Origin: Azoarcus sp. CIB
Lineage (GTDB): Bacteria; Pseudomonadota; Gammaproteobacteria; Burkholderiales; Rhodocyclaceae
Assembly: GCF_001190925.1 (NCBI RefSeq)
Contig: NZ_CP011072.1
Location: forward strand, 682,001 to 746,000
Direction of reading: 5' to 3'
DNA: 64,000 nt
Shown here: piece after piece, positions 1 through 9,817 of the stretch
How the letters are laid out: each line of letters begins with the position of its first letter
Numbering within the stretch: position 1 is the first letter of the stretch
Notes under the pieces: generated by a model
The model's input: only the letters and a program-made list of their open reading frames with translations
Databases searched by the model: none
What the model was told of the DNA's origin: nothing
Position numbers and translations under genes: made by a program

Positions 1-1
1 T

Positions 2-727
2 ACGATCGCAGTGATGTTCGGGATCATCTCGACCTCCGGGTTCAAGCTGCCGCACTATCTGAACATCCTGCTGCCGCTCTTCTCGGTGCTGCTCGCGTCC
101 TGGCTCGTGCCGCGCATGCGGGCGCCGGCGCCGCGCGGCGCGAAAGTGGCGCAGTGGCTGGTGTGGGCCCTGATGGGCGTTCTGGCGCTCGCGTTCAACG
201 CCTGGGCCTTCCCGCTCGACGGTGTCGCCGTTGCGGCCGGCGTCGTGGCGCTGGCGCTTGCGGGCATCATGCTGGCGCGACCGGCGCACGGCATGGCGCG
301 GCTGGTGTTCGCCTCGGTGGTGGTCGCCGCGGTGTTCAATTTCCTGCAGAACTTCAATTTCTATCCGCAGCTGTTGCGCTACCAGGCGGGCAACAATCTC
401 GCCCTTGCCTTGCAAGCCCGTGGCATTGACGTCGGCGGGGTGCGGCATTTCGGCGCGCGCGCGAACAGCTTCGATTTCTACACCGGACAACTCACGCCGC
501 CGGTGACGCTCAACGAGCTGAAGGCGGCGCAGGGCCCGGTGCTGGTGTACGCGGCCGATGCGGGGCGCAAGACGATCGAGGGCGCGGGGCTGAGGGTCGA
601 GGAGCTCGCGGCGAGTCCGGAGTTCCGCGTTACGCGGCTCAACATCCGCTTCCTCGATCCGCATCGGCGCGAGGAAACCTTGTCGCGCCACTACGTGCTG
701 CGTGTTTCGGGGGAAGATCGGCAATGA
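2..727 (+). CDS. ArnT-like membrane glycosyltransferase, C-terminal part (runs off left edge)
   Basis: The reading frame is open from the window edge, so the N-terminal half is missing. The visible 241 residues begin with a loop containing TSGFKLPHYLN, which resembles the ArnT/PMT (GT-C) family that transfers sugars from polyprenyl phosphate in the inner membrane. Several hydrophobic helices follow in the first 120 residues, then a soluble domain of about 120 residues that is probably periplasmic. Its stop overlaps the start of the sialidase-like gene by 4 bases (ATGA), so the two are probably translated together. The sugar substrate cannot be read from the sequence. An ArnT-like membership is likely; true L-Ara4N lipid A modification is not shown. 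Confidence 0.75.
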   Translation, partial: TIAVMFGIISTSGFKLPHYLNILLPLFSVLLASWLVPRMRAPAPRGAKVAQWLVWALMGVLALAFNAWAFPLDGVAVAAGVVALALAGIMLARPAHGMARLVFASVVVAAVFNFLQNFNFYPQLLRYQAGNNLALALQARGIDVGGVRHFGARANSFDFYTGQLTPPVTLNELKAAQGPVLVYAADAGRKTIEGAGLRVEELAASPEFRVTRLNIRFLDPHRREETLSRHYVLRVSGEDRQ

Positions 728-2013
728 ATCGGAACGTATCGGGCGGGCTGCGCGTGTTCGCGCTCGCGGCGATCGCCGGCGTAAGCGTGTGGGCCGCCTG
801 GCCGGGTTTCCATGCGGCACCGGCGGCGGGATTCGTCGCACCGGCTTCAGCAGAGTCGGTCGGCAAGGGAGGCGAGCCGACGCTGGCCAGCTTCGTCGTC
901 AATGCGGCCGAACCTGCGCGCGTGCATGCCGCGTCGATCGCCGCGCTGCCCGACGGGCGCCTGTTCTCGACCTGGTTCGGCGGCTCGCGCGAGGGCGCGA
1001 CCGACGTGAAGGTCTATGGCGCCTTCTTCGATCCCGCTGCCGGACGCTGGGGCGAGCAGCTCACGATTGCGACGCCCGCGCAGACCTCGCGCGACCTCGG
1101 CCGCCTCGTGCGCAAGATGGGCAATCCGGTCGCCTTCATGGTGCCGTCGGGCGAGCTGTGGGTGGTGTATGTGAGCGTGACCCTGGGCGGCTGGGCGACC
1201 AGCCATCTCAACCTGATCCGCTCGGCCGACATGGGGCGCAGCTGGACGTCCGCCACGCGCTTCGTCGCCTCGCCCTTCTTCAACCTGAGCACCCTCGCGA
1301 AGGGGGCCCCGGTGTTCTTCGACAACGGCGACATCGGCCTGCCCGTGTATCACGAGCTGGCCGGCAAGTTCGGCGAGCTGCTCGTGCTCACGCCCGAGGG
1401 CAGCGTGCGCCGCAAGCAGCGCCTGGACCACGGCGATCGCTCGCTGCAGCCGGTGATCCTGGTCAAGGATGCGCAGCATGCGGTGGTGATGCAGCGCTTC
1501 GCGGGCGAGACTAAACCGCCGCGTGCGTGGCGCAGCGAGACGCGCGACGGCGGGCGCACGTGGTCAGCCGTCGAAGCGAGTGATCTCGCGAACCCCAATT
1601 CGGCGCTGGCCGCGTTCGCGCTGGAAGACGGCCGCCTGATCGCGGTCGCCAACGACACCGAGGACGAGCGCCTGCGCCTGTCGCTGCTCGTGAGCGAGGA
1701 CGACGGCCGGCACTGGCGCGCGATCCACCGGTTCGAGGACCGCGAGGACTTCCTCGGCCGCAGCTTCGGCCCGGACGTGCTGCGCCCCCTGCTCGCAAAG
1801 GACATCGAATCGCTGGGGCCCGGACCGGCTGTGGCGTCCGTCATGCGCAACGCGGAGGCCAATCTGTGCCGCGGCGAGACCTGCGCGTGGCAGTACGACT
1901 ATCCCCATCTGGTGCGCGGTACCGACGGCGATTTCCACCTCGTGTATACGTGGAACCGTTCGTTCATCCGCCACCTGCGCTTCAATCGCGCGTGGCTGGA
2001 GGCAAGGCTGTGA
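724..2013 (+). CDS. BNR-repeat sialidase-like exported protein
   Basis: This 429-residue protein has an N-terminal hydrophobic segment (about residues 10-25) consistent with a signal peptide or membrane anchor. It has at least three Asp-box (BNR) motifs of the S-x-D-x-G-x-x-W type: SADMGRSWT near residue 167, one containing RDGGRTWS near 270 and one containing EDDGRHWR near 325. These mark the six-bladed propeller of exo-sialidases and related proteins. An FSTWFGGSREG segment near residue 81 lies where the catalytic pocket of this fold starts. It overlaps the upstream glycosyltransferase by 4 bases and the next membrane gene by 4 bases. The substrate is unknown; sialidase activity is inferred from fold only. 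Confidence 0.75.
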   Translation: MNRNVSGGLRVFALAAIAGVSVWAAWPGFHAAPAAGFVAPASAESVGKGGEPTLASFVVNAAEPARVHAASIAALPDGRLFSTWFGGSREGATDVKVYGAFFDPAAGRWGEQLTIATPAQTSRDLGRLVRKMGNPVAFMVPSGELWVVYVSVTLGGWATSHLNLIRSADMGRSWTSATRFVASPFFNLSTLAKGAPVFFDNGDIGLPVYHELAGKFGELLVLTPEGSVRRKQRLDHGDRSLQPVILVKDAQHAVVMQRFAGETKPPRAWRSETRDGGRTWSAVEASDLANPNSALAAFALEDGRLIAVANDTEDERLRLSLLVSEDDGRHWRAIHRFEDREDFLGRSFGPDVLRPLLAKDIESLGPGPAVASVMRNAEANLCRGETCAWQYDYPHLVRGTDGDFHLVYTWNRSFIRHLRFNRAWLEARL

Positions 2014-2594
2014 TCCCTGCGCTCTTCGATTCCCTCGCCTGGGCCTGCGCGTTCGCGCTGTGCGTGCCGGGACTGCGCCGGCGACCCGCGTACGCTGCGG
2101 CGGCGGTGCTCGCGATCGCCGCCCTGCTGTGGCTGCCCGTCGGCGGCACCAGCCTGCTGGCCGTGCTGCGTGGCGCGGTCGGGGCCGCCTCGGTGACGAC
2201 CGCGGCGACGCTCGCGGCCCTGCTGTGCGCACGTTGTGCGTGCGAATGCGTCGTCCCCCGCGGCGAGCGTGTGCTCGTCGCGACGCTGGCCGTCGTCGCC
2301 GGGCTGCTGTTCTATCCGCCCGCGCTGGGGTTGGGCGCCATCGACCCCTATGCGTGGGGTTACGGCGGCGTGGTGATGCCGCTGGCGGTCGGCGCGGTCG
2401 CGCTGGCCGCTGCTACGACCGGGCGCTGGATGATCGCCGGGGCGCTCACGGCCGCGCTCGCGATGTGGCGGTTGCGGCTGCTCGAATCGACCAACCTGTG
2501 GGATTACCTGATCGACCCGCTGCTCGTGTCGGGCGGACTGATCTGGCTGGTCGCCTGCGCCTGGCGCCGGAAATCGGCGAAGCGCGCGGGGTGA
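2010..2594 (+). CDS. Small polytopic membrane protein of unknown function
   Basis: The 194-residue product is almost entirely hydrophobic, with about six predicted membrane helices and no soluble domain. I chose the GTG at 2010 because GGAGG at 1998-2002 sits at normal spacing before it and it overlaps the sialidase-like stop by 4 bases. The frame also stays open further upstream, but that part only shadows the sialidase-like gene. I do not recognise a family. Tight coupling to an ArnT-like transferase and a BNR protein suggests a role in the same surface-glycan process. Its last 91 bases overlap the 3' end of the convergent deacetylase gene. Confidence 0.6.
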   Translation: MIPALFDSLAWACAFALCVPGLRRRPAYAAAAVLAIAALLWLPVGGTSLLAVLRGAVGAASVTTAATLAALLCARCACECVVPRGERVLVATLAVVAGLLFYPPALGLGAIDPYAWGYGGVVMPLAVGAVALAAATTGRWMIAGALTAALAMWRLRLLESTNLWDYLIDPLLVSGGLIWLVACAWRRKSAKRAG

Positions 2595-3445
2595 AGCCCC
2601 GCCGCGGCCAGGTCTTCGGCGAATGCGGGTGATGTGAGGTAGGCGAGTTCCGTCTCGCGCGGCGTCGTAAGCACGTCGCAGGCGCGCAGCTCGTCATCGA
2701 CGCGGCCCGGGTGCACATGCACGAGCGGCCGCGGACCGCTGCCGGCAAGGAAGGACTGCATCAGCGTGCGGAACGGAACTCGCCCGGAAAAGTCGTGCAG
2801 GCCGGCGAAGCCGTCGTTGGCGGGCAGGCCGTGGCGGCGCAGCAGCCGGTGCAGGCCGAGGCCGAGCGAGGAGATCAGCAGCGCCTTCGGCAGCGCCGTG
2901 CGACGGCGTACGCAGCGGGCGAGGGACTCCCGGCAGTCGCGCACCCACACGGACCCGGACGGGTAGCGCAGCAGCAGTTCCTCGATCAACACGTCGCGGA
3001 TGCCCGGCAGGACGTGCGCGTGCTGGTGGCCATCGACGTAATCCGGCGCGGCGTTCCAGGCGTTCTCGAAGGCGTCGAGCTGGGCGCGCAGCTCGTCGCG
3101 GATCGCCTGCCGCGGCGGCGCCCGTGCGAGCGCGCGCGGCAGCAGCCGGCCCATCGACGGCAGTCGTCCTGCCTGTGCAAGTCCGGCCGCAGCGGTGAGC
3201 GGCACGTGATCCGTCAGCGTGAGGTGCAGGCCGACATCGGCCGGATGTGCCGCGACGGTTTCGCGCAGCAGGCCCGCGTGCCGTCTCCAGTCCGGCAGCG
3301 GGGTCATGCAGCTCGTCGCGGACAGGCGCCCGGCCGCGATCAGCCCGGCGATCGCCTCGCTGACGCCCGGCGCGATGCCGTAGTCGTCGGCGCAGATGAT
3401 GATCGGGCGGGTCGGTCGGCGGTCGGCGGAGGGCTGTTCGTTCAT
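2504..3445 (-). CDS. ChbG/HpnK (YdjC) family polysaccharide deacetylase-like protein
   Basis: The protein (313 residues) starts MNEQPS and carries CADDYG near residue 18 and DGHQHAH near residue 125. These supply the Asp and His metal ligands of the YdjC/ChbG/HpnK carbohydrate deacetylase family. AAGGAGG lies directly before the ATG at 3445. HpnK members act in hopanoid synthesis and ChbG on acetylated chito-oligosaccharides. No other hopanoid genes are visible here and glycosyltransferases flank it on both sides, so a glycan-lipid substrate is an inference. The family-like sequence ends at HPARFADF and is followed by a tail of roughly 20 residues lying inside the convergent membrane gene. 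Confidence 0.8.
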   Translation of the reverse strand: MNEQPSADRRPTRPIIICADDYGIAPGVSEAIAGLIAAGRLSATSCMTPLPDWRRHAGLLRETVAAHPADVGLHLTLTDHVPLTAAAGLAQAGRLPSMGRLLPRALARAPPRQAIRDELRAQLDAFENAWNAAPDYVDGHQHAHVLPGIRDVLIEELLLRYPSGSVWVRDCRESLARCVRRRTALPKALLISSLGLGLHRLLRRHGLPANDGFAGLHDFSGRVPFRTLMQSFLAGSGPRPLVHVHPGRVDDELRACDVLTTPRETELAYLTSPAFAEDLAAAGLHPARFADFRRQAQATSQISPPDTSSGSIR

Positions 3446-3545
3446 GGCCCTCCTTATAGCGGCTCCCGCGTCAACGCGCCAGAGCCCGTTTGCGTTTATC
3501 CTGCGAGGTTTGGCGCCTCGCCCATTCATCACCCGCCGGAATAAC

Positions 3546-4544
3546 GTGTCAGCTCCCACCCCCCGCGCCACTGTGCGCGTCGCCCCATTCCCCGTCTCCG
3601 CGCCGCTACTGTCGGTCGTGATCCCGCTGTACAACGAAAGCGGTTCGCTCGGAGCTCTGCATGAGCGCCTGAAGGCGGCGATCGCGGATCTGCCGCTGGC
3701 CGGCCACGAGTTCGTCTTCGTCGACGACGGCAGTCGCGACACGACCTTCGCCGAGGTCGCAGTGCTGGCGGCCATCGACCCGGCGATCCGGGCGATCCGC
3801 TTCGCGCGCAACTTCGGCAAGGAGGCCGCGATGGCGGCCGGCCTGCGCGCGGCGCGCGGCGACATCGTCGTGCTGATGGACGGCGACCTGCAGCATCCGC
3901 CCGAACTCATTCCCGAGATGCTTGCGCGCTGGCACGACGGCGCGAAGATGGTCACCGCCGTGCGCCGCTCGCGCGACACCGACCCGTGGCTGCGGCGCCA
4001 GCTCTCGCGCGGTTTCTACCGACTCTTCAAGCGCGTGTCGGAAGTCGCGCTGGAGGAAGGGGGCGGCGACTTCCGCCTCTTCGACCGTGCGGTCGTCGAT
4101 GCGATCAACAGCCTGCCCGAGCGCACCCGTTTCATGAAGGGCATCACGAGCTGGGTGGGCTTCCGTCAGGAGACGATCGACTTCGAGCCTGCCGAGCGCG
4201 CCGCCGGGGCTTCCGCCTGGTCCCTGCTGCGCCTGCTGCGCTACGCGATCGACGGCCTGTCCGCCTTCAGCACGCTGCCACTGCGCGTGTGGTCGACGAT
4301 CGGTGTCTGCATCTCCGGCCTGTCCGTGCTGTACGGCGGCTGGCTGGTCGTGCGCACGGCGATCTTCGGCATCGACCTTCCCGGCTACGCGTCGATCATC
4401 GTCTCGGTGCTGTTCCTGTCCGGTATCCAGCTGATCAGCCTGGGCGTGCTGGGCGAATACGTCGGACGCATCTTCACCGAGGTCAAGCAGCGGCCGCTGT
4501 ACCTGGTCTCCGAGCGTATCGGCTTCGACGAGGCGGCGAAGTGA
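3546..4544 (+). CDS. GtrB-like family 2 glycosyltransferase
   Basis: This 332-residue protein has a GT-A domain with VVIPLYNE, DDGSRD (about residue 60) and DGDLQHPPE (about residue 113), followed by two C-terminal membrane helices. That is the layout of dolichol-phosphate-mannose synthase/GtrB/ArnC enzymes, which load a sugar onto undecaprenyl phosphate at the inner face of the membrane. I chose the GTG at 3546 because family-like sequence begins shortly after it; the longer upstream frame overlaps the divergent deacetylase gene. It heads a run with a GT-C enzyme and GtrA, joined by 4-base overlaps. The sugar is not identifiable. Confidence 0.85.
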   Translation: MSAPTPRATVRVAPFPVSAPLLSVVIPLYNESGSLGALHERLKAAIADLPLAGHEFVFVDDGSRDTTFAEVAVLAAIDPAIRAIRFARNFGKEAAMAAGLRAARGDIVVLMDGDLQHPPELIPEMLARWHDGAKMVTAVRRSRDTDPWLRRQLSRGFYRLFKRVSEVALEEGGGDFRLFDRAVVDAINSLPERTRFMKGITSWVGFRQETIDFEPAERAAGASAWSLLRLLRYAIDGLSAFSTLPLRVWSTIGVCISGLSVLYGGWLVVRTAIFGIDLPGYASIIVSVLFLSGIQLISLGVLGEYVGRIFTEVKQRPLYLVSERIGFDEAAK

Positions 4545-6187
4545 GCGCTCCAGCCGTCTTTCCGGGCGCGCCGACCGCGCCCGCAGGCCTGCTGTCGCCG
4601 CAACTCGCCTTCCGCCTCGCGCTGCTCGTCTTCGCCGTCCTCGGCGCCTATGTGCTGTTCTCGTTCGACCAGCACGGCATCAGCAACGACGAGGAGGTGC
4701 AGCACGTCTACGGGCGCCTGCTGCTCGACTTCTATGCTTCGGGTTTTGCCGACCGCAGCGCCTTCGCGTACAAGAACCTCTATCTCTACGGCGGCCTCTT
4801 CGACCTGATCGCCGCGGCGCTCGAACGTGTCGTGCCGATGAACGTGTGGGATCTGCGCCACCTGCTGTCGGCCGGCTTCGGCGTGCTCGGCCTGGCCGGA
4901 ACATGGCTGCTCGCGCGCCTGCTGATGGGCGAGGCCGCGGGGTTGGTCGCGCTGGTGCTGCTCGCTCTCACCGGGGCGTGGTCCGGCGCGATGTTCACGC
5001 ACACCAAGGACGTGCCCTTCGCGACGACGATGGTGTGGTCGCTGTATTTCACGACGCGCTTCGCGACCCGCCTGCCGGCGGTGAAGGCGGGCGATCTCGT
5101 CGGTCTCGGCATCGCGATCGGCTGCGCCTTCGGCCTGCGCGTCGGTGCCGTGTTCGCGGTGTTCTACCTCGGCGTCGCCGTGCTCGCCGCGGCTTGGCTG
5201 AACGGCGAGGATCTGCGCGGACGCCTTGGCGTGCTGCGCCGTGCGGTCCTTGCCCTGTTGCCCGCGGCGGCCCTCGCGTTCGCGCTGCTGGGGCTCTTCT
5301 GGCCGTGGGCGGTCCAGTCGGGCGGCAACCTCGTGAAGGCGATGACGACGTTCTCGCGCTTCTCGTTCGAGCTGTACACGATCCTCGACGGGGTCGTGAT
5401 GAAGAACGGCGACGTGCCCGGCCGTTACCTCGCGAGCTACCTGCTCGTGCGCCTGCCGGAACTGTTCCTGCTCGGCATCGCGCTCGCCGCGCTGAGCGCC
5501 TTGCGCGTGCTGCCCGGCCTGTTCGCGTCGCCGCCCGGACGTGCGCAGGCCCTGCGCTGGCTCCCCGTGACGCTCGCGGCCGGCTTCCCGCTCGCCTACA
5601 CGCTGCTCGCTGCGCCGCCGCTCTACAACGGTATCCGGCACTTCACCTTCCTGCTGCCGCCGCTGGCCGTGCTCGCCGCCGCCGGCCTCGTCGCGACCGC
5701 CGCCCGCGCCTCGCGCTGGCCCAAGGCGCGGCTCGCCGCGATCGCGGGCTGTGGCCTGCTGGCTGCGACTCACCTCGTCACCCTGGTGCGCCTGCATCCG
5801 TACGAGTACGTCGCTTACAACGGTTTCACCAGCGGCCTGCGCGGGACCGAAGGGCGCTGGGAGCAGGACTACTGGGGCGACGCGCTGCGCGAGGCCGCCA
5901 ACCACCTCAACGCCTACGTCGCGGCCGAGGGCGTCGCGCCCCGTACCTGGACCGTCGCCGTGTGTGCCGAGTCGCTGCAGGGCACGGCCTGGCTCGCGCC
6001 GGGGCTGGAGGTCACGCGCGACTGGCGCGTGGCCGACTTCTTCCTGTCGCCGACGCACATGGACTGCGACACGGCGGTGAAGGGCAAGATCATCGGCGAG
6101 ATAGCGCGTGAAGGCGTCGTCCTTGCCGTCGTGCGCGACCGCCGCATGCTAGCCGGCGCTGATCGCGAGCCGCGCCTGCCGCAATGA
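4541..6187 (+). CDS. GT-C type integral membrane glycosyltransferase (PMT_2-like)
   Basis: The 548-residue product has about 11-12 hydrophobic helices. An acidic first-loop segment, SNDEEVQHVYGR near residue 47, matches the position of the catalytic acidic residues in GT-C (PMT/ArnT-type) transferases. The C-terminal 100 residues are more polar and probably periplasmic. The GTG at 4541 overlaps the previous stop, with AGG at normal spacing. It lies between a GtrB-like polyprenyl-phosphate glycosyltransferase and a GtrA protein. This matches the position of the variable Gtr transferase in O-antigen modification modules, so it likely adds a sugar to a surface glycan from the periplasmic side. 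Confidence 0.75.
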   Translation: MSAPAVFPGAPTAPAGLLSPQLAFRLALLVFAVLGAYVLFSFDQHGISNDEEVQHVYGRLLLDFYASGFADRSAFAYKNLYLYGGLFDLIAAALERVVPMNVWDLRHLLSAGFGVLGLAGTWLLARLLMGEAAGLVALVLLALTGAWSGAMFTHTKDVPFATTMVWSLYFTTRFATRLPAVKAGDLVGLGIAIGCAFGLRVGAVFAVFYLGVAVLAAAWLNGEDLRGRLGVLRRAVLALLPAAALAFALLGLFWPWAVQSGGNLVKAMTTFSRFSFELYTILDGVVMKNGDVPGRYLASYLLVRLPELFLLGIALAALSALRVLPGLFASPPGRAQALRWLPVTLAAGFPLAYTLLAAPPLYNGIRHFTFLLPPLAVLAAAGLVATAARASRWPKARLAAIAGCGLLAATHLVTLVRLHPYEYVAYNGFTSGLRGTEGRWEQDYWGDALREAANHLNAYVAAEGVAPRTWTVAVCAESLQGTAWLAPGLEVTRDWRVADFFLSPTHMDCDTAVKGKIIGEIAREGVVLAVVRDRRMLAGADREPRLPQ

Positions 6188-6609
6188 GCGACCCTGATCG
6201 TTTGCGCGGCCACGTTGGCCGCTTCCTGCGCTTTGCGCTCGTCGGCGCGGTCGGCACCGCGGCCCACTACGCGCTGCTGCTCGCGCTGGTGGAGGGCGCC
6301 GGCGTCGATCCGATCGCCGGTTCGGTCGCGGGCTTCCTGCTCGGCGCGCTCGTGAACTACACGATGAATCGCACCCTGGTGTTCCGCTCCGACCGCGCGC
6401 ATGCCGAGGCACTGCCGCGCTTCCTCGCGATCGCCGGCATGGGGCTGTGCTGGAACGCCCTGCTGATGTATCTCTTCGTCGATCTCGTCGGCGTGCACTA
6501 CCTGATCGCGCAGATCGTCACCACCGCCATCCTGCTCGGCTGGCACTACGTCGGCAATGCACTGTGGACCTTCCGCAAGCGTCCGGCCGGCGACCGCGGC
6601 GGGCGGTAG
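6184..6609 (+). CDS. GtrA family membrane protein
   Basis: This small protein (141 residues) has four hydrophobic helices and the GtrA-type pattern: FLRFALVGAVGTAAHY near the N-terminus, NYTMNRTLVFRS in the middle and a C-terminal NALWTFRKR. GtrA proteins are thought to flip or help present polyprenyl-linked sugars across the inner membrane. The ATG overlaps the preceding stop by 4 bases, so it is translated with the GtrB-like and GT-C genes. It is the last gene of this glycan run; rluA follows. Confidence 0.88.
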   Translation: MSDPDRLRGHVGRFLRFALVGAVGTAAHYALLLALVEGAGVDPIAGSVAGFLLGALVNYTMNRTLVFRSDRAHAEALPRFLAIAGMGLCWNALLMYLFVDLVGVHYLIAQIVTTAILLGWHYVGNALWTFRKRPAGDRGGR

Positions 6610-6679
6610 AATAGGCGCTCCATCGCACACCGTGTCGCGCGCGCCGCGCGTATCCGCCGTTTCCCAAGACTCGATTACC

Positions 6680-7324
6680 GTGCCGCATCTCGAACCCCGG
6701 ATCGTCCATGTCGACGACTACATCATCGTCGCCGAAAAGCCCGCCGGCCTGCTGTCCGTGCCCGGGCGCGGCGAACACAAGCAGGATTGCCTCGTCGCCC
6801 GCATCCAGGCGACCTACCCCGACGCACGCATCGTCCACCGCCTCGACTTCGACACCTCGGGCCTGATCGTCCTCGCGCGCGGCGCCGAGATGCACCGCCG
6901 ACTCAGCATGGCGTTCGAGAAGCGCGAGGTGGACAAGCGCTACCTCGCGCTTGTGCACGGCCACGTGCTGTCGCAGGACGGCGAGGTCGACCTGTCGCTG
7001 ATCGTCGACTGGCCGAACCGACCGCGCCAGATGGTGGATCCGGTGAATGGCCGGCGCGCGCTCACCAACTACCGCGTCGTCGAGCGCAGCGGCACGGGAG
7101 CGGGCGCCGTTTCGCGCATCGAGCTCGAGCCGGTCACCGGGCGCTCGCACCAGCTGCGAGTGCATATGATGACGATCGGTCACGCGATCCTCGGCGACAC
7201 CCTCTACGCCCCGCCCGAAAGTGCCGAGCGCCACCCGCGGCTGCACCTCCACGCGGCGATGCTTGCCTTCGACCATCCGCAGACCAAGCAGCGGATGAAG
7301 TTCGTCAGCCCGGTGCCGTTCTGA
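6680..7324 (+). CDS. rluA: RluA-family rRNA/tRNA pseudouridine synthase
   Basis: The protein (214 residues) contains the signature HRLDFDTSGLIV with its catalytic Asp, EKPAGLLSVPGRG near the N-terminus, and GRSHQLRVHM near the C-terminus. This is the RluA-type catalytic domain without an S4 domain, as in the enzyme that modifies 23S rRNA U746 and tRNA U32. I chose the GTG at 6680 because the family sequence starts a few residues later; an in-frame GTG at 6632 is an alternative. The gene ends just before a strong bidirectional terminator shared with ychF. Confidence 0.85.
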   Translation: MPHLEPRIVHVDDYIIVAEKPAGLLSVPGRGEHKQDCLVARIQATYPDARIVHRLDFDTSGLIVLARGAEMHRRLSMAFEKREVDKRYLALVHGHVLSQDGEVDLSLIVDWPNRPRQMVDPVNGRRALTNYRVVERSGTGAGAVSRIELEPVTGRSHQLRVHMMTIGHAILGDTLYAPPESAERHPRLHLHAAMLAFDHPQTKQRMKFVSPVPF

Positions 7325-7338
7325 GCTCGCCCTATATG

Positions 7339-7365
7339 AAAAAGCCCGGAGGACCGGGCTTTTTT
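7339..7365. terminator. Bidirectional intrinsic terminator between rluA and ychF
   Basis: An 11-bp perfect inverted repeat (AAAAAGCCCGG / CCGGGCTTTTT, 4-base loop) lies between the convergent rluA and ychF stops. The outer A and T runs give a U-tract in both directions. Confidence 0.9.
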
Positions 7366-7385
7366 GGGTGATGCGTCGAGGTGGC

Positions 7386-8473
<1,088 letters not shown>

Positions 8474-8477
<4 letters not shown>

Positions 8478-9094
8478 GGGCGCGATTCGTCCTTGGGTTT
8501 GGCCGGCTTGGGCGCGGCCGGGCGGGCATTCAGTCGTGTGGTGGCGGCGTTCCAGTCGCCTCGGGCGATCATCGGCCAGGTCGCGAGGGCGCGCTCCATG
8601 GCTTCGTCGATCAGGGCCTGTTCCTCGCGGCGCGCGGGTTTCAGCACGAAGTTTACGACCTCGTTGCGGTCGCCCGGATGGCCGATGCCGATGCGCAGGC
8701 GCCAGTAGTCGTTCGTGCCGAGGTGCGCCGAGGTGTCCTTGAGGCCGTTGTGTCCGCCGAGGCCGCCGCCGAACTTGAGACGCAGCTGGCCGGGCGGGAC
8801 GTCGAGCTCGTCATGCACGACGAGGATCTCGGCCGGGGCGATGCGGTAGAAACGCGCGAGTGCGCCGATGGCCTGTCCGGAACGGTTCATGAAGGTCTGC
8901 GGCATCAGCAGCCAGATGCCGGCGTCGCGCGCATTCGCGACCAGACTGTGGAACCGGGATTCGTGGTTGAAGCGCGCGCCGAGCGTGTCGGCGAGCCGCT
9001 CACAAAACCAAAACCCGGCGTTGTGCCGGGTTTCAGTGTATTCGGCGCCGGGATTGCCGAGCCCGACAACGAGACGCGGTGCAGCAGCGGTCAT
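8474..9094 (-). CDS. pth: Peptidyl-tRNA hydrolase
   Basis: This 206-residue protein contains GLGNPG, TRHNAGF (catalytic His) and VVHDELD, the conserved active-site positions of bacterial Pth. The enzyme frees tRNA from prematurely released peptidyl-tRNA. A proline- and lysine-rich tail of about 15 residues follows the domain. The gene sits 43 bases after rplY and overlaps ychF by 4 bases, so it is likely co-transcribed with both. Confidence 0.95.
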
Positions 9095-9137
9095 CGTGTC
9101 GGTGTCTCCGTCATCCCGGTTTGCCGAGGCGGGAGCC

Positions 9138-9740
9138 TCAGGCAGCGGCGCCTTCGGCAGCCTCGTCAGTGGCGGCGCCCTTGACCGTCAGGGCGGTGGC
9201 CACGACCGGGTCGCCTTCGCCGTGTGCAACGAGTTCGACGCCTTCCGGCAGCTTGAGCTGCGAAACGTGGATCGACTGGCCAGCCTCGAGATCCTTCAGG
9301 TCGACTTCGATGAACTCCGGCAGGTTGCCCGGCAGGCACCCGACGTCGAGTTCGTTGATGGTGTGCGAGATCATGCAGCCGCCAAGCTTGACCGCCGGGT
9401 TGGTGTCGGCGTTGACGAAGTGCAGCGGCACCTTCAGGTGAATCTTCTGGTTCGCGTCGATGCGCTGGAAGTCCAGGTGCAGGACTTGCTGGCGGAACGG
9501 ATGCCATTGGGTGTCACGCAGCAGGACCGGCTGCTTGGTGCCGTCGATGTTCACCGACAGGATCGAAGCGTGGAAGGCTTCCTTGCGCAGCAGGTGGTAC
9601 AGCTCGTTGTGATCCAGAGCGATGTTCTGGGCTTCGCCCGAACCGTAGATGATGCCCGGGATCTGGCCGGCGCGACGCAGGCGGCGGCTCGCACCCGTGC
9701 CCTGTTCCACGCGCTTGGTGGCCTTGAATTCGATTTGCAT
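9138..9740 (-). CDS. rplY: 50S ribosomal protein L25/general stress protein Ctc
   Basis: The 200-residue product is the long, two-domain (Ctc/TL5) form. An N-terminal L25 5S-rRNA-binding domain ([19 protein letters not shown] at the start) is followed by the beta-rich C-terminal domain and an Ala/Glu-rich tail. The ATG at 9740 is preceded by AGGAG at good spacing; the frame stays open upstream but only shadows prs. The order prs-rplY-pth is standard in betaproteobacteria. Two hairpins lie in the prs-rplY gap. Confidence 0.95.
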   Translation of the reverse strand: MQIEFKATKRVEQGTGASRRLRRAGQIPGIIYGSGEAQNIALDHNELYHLLRKEAFHASILSVNIDGTKQPVLLRDTQWHPFRQQVLHLDFQRIDANQKIHLKVPLHFVNADTNPAVKLGGCMISHTINELDVGCLPGNLPEFIEVDLKDLEAGQSIHVSQLKLPEGVELVAHGEGDPVVATALTVKGAATDEAAEGAAA

Positions 9741-9762
9741 GGTGATACTCCTGGTTGAAACG

Positions 9763-9812
9763 ATCCGTCCGCGACCAGACGGATGGGTTGAGTCCCCGGC
9801 CGTGCCGGGGAC
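9763..9812 (-). promoter_or_regulatory. Two tandem hairpins in the prs-rplY intergenic leader
   Basis: Two perfect inverted repeats lie between the prs stop and the rplY start. One is GTCCCCGGC/GCCGGGGAC (9792-9812, 3-base loop) and the other ATCCGTC/GACGGAT (9763-9784, 8-base loop). Neither is followed by a T run in the direction of transcription, so they look more like mRNA processing or leader structures than terminators. Confidence 0.4.
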
Positions 9813-9817
9813 GAAAT

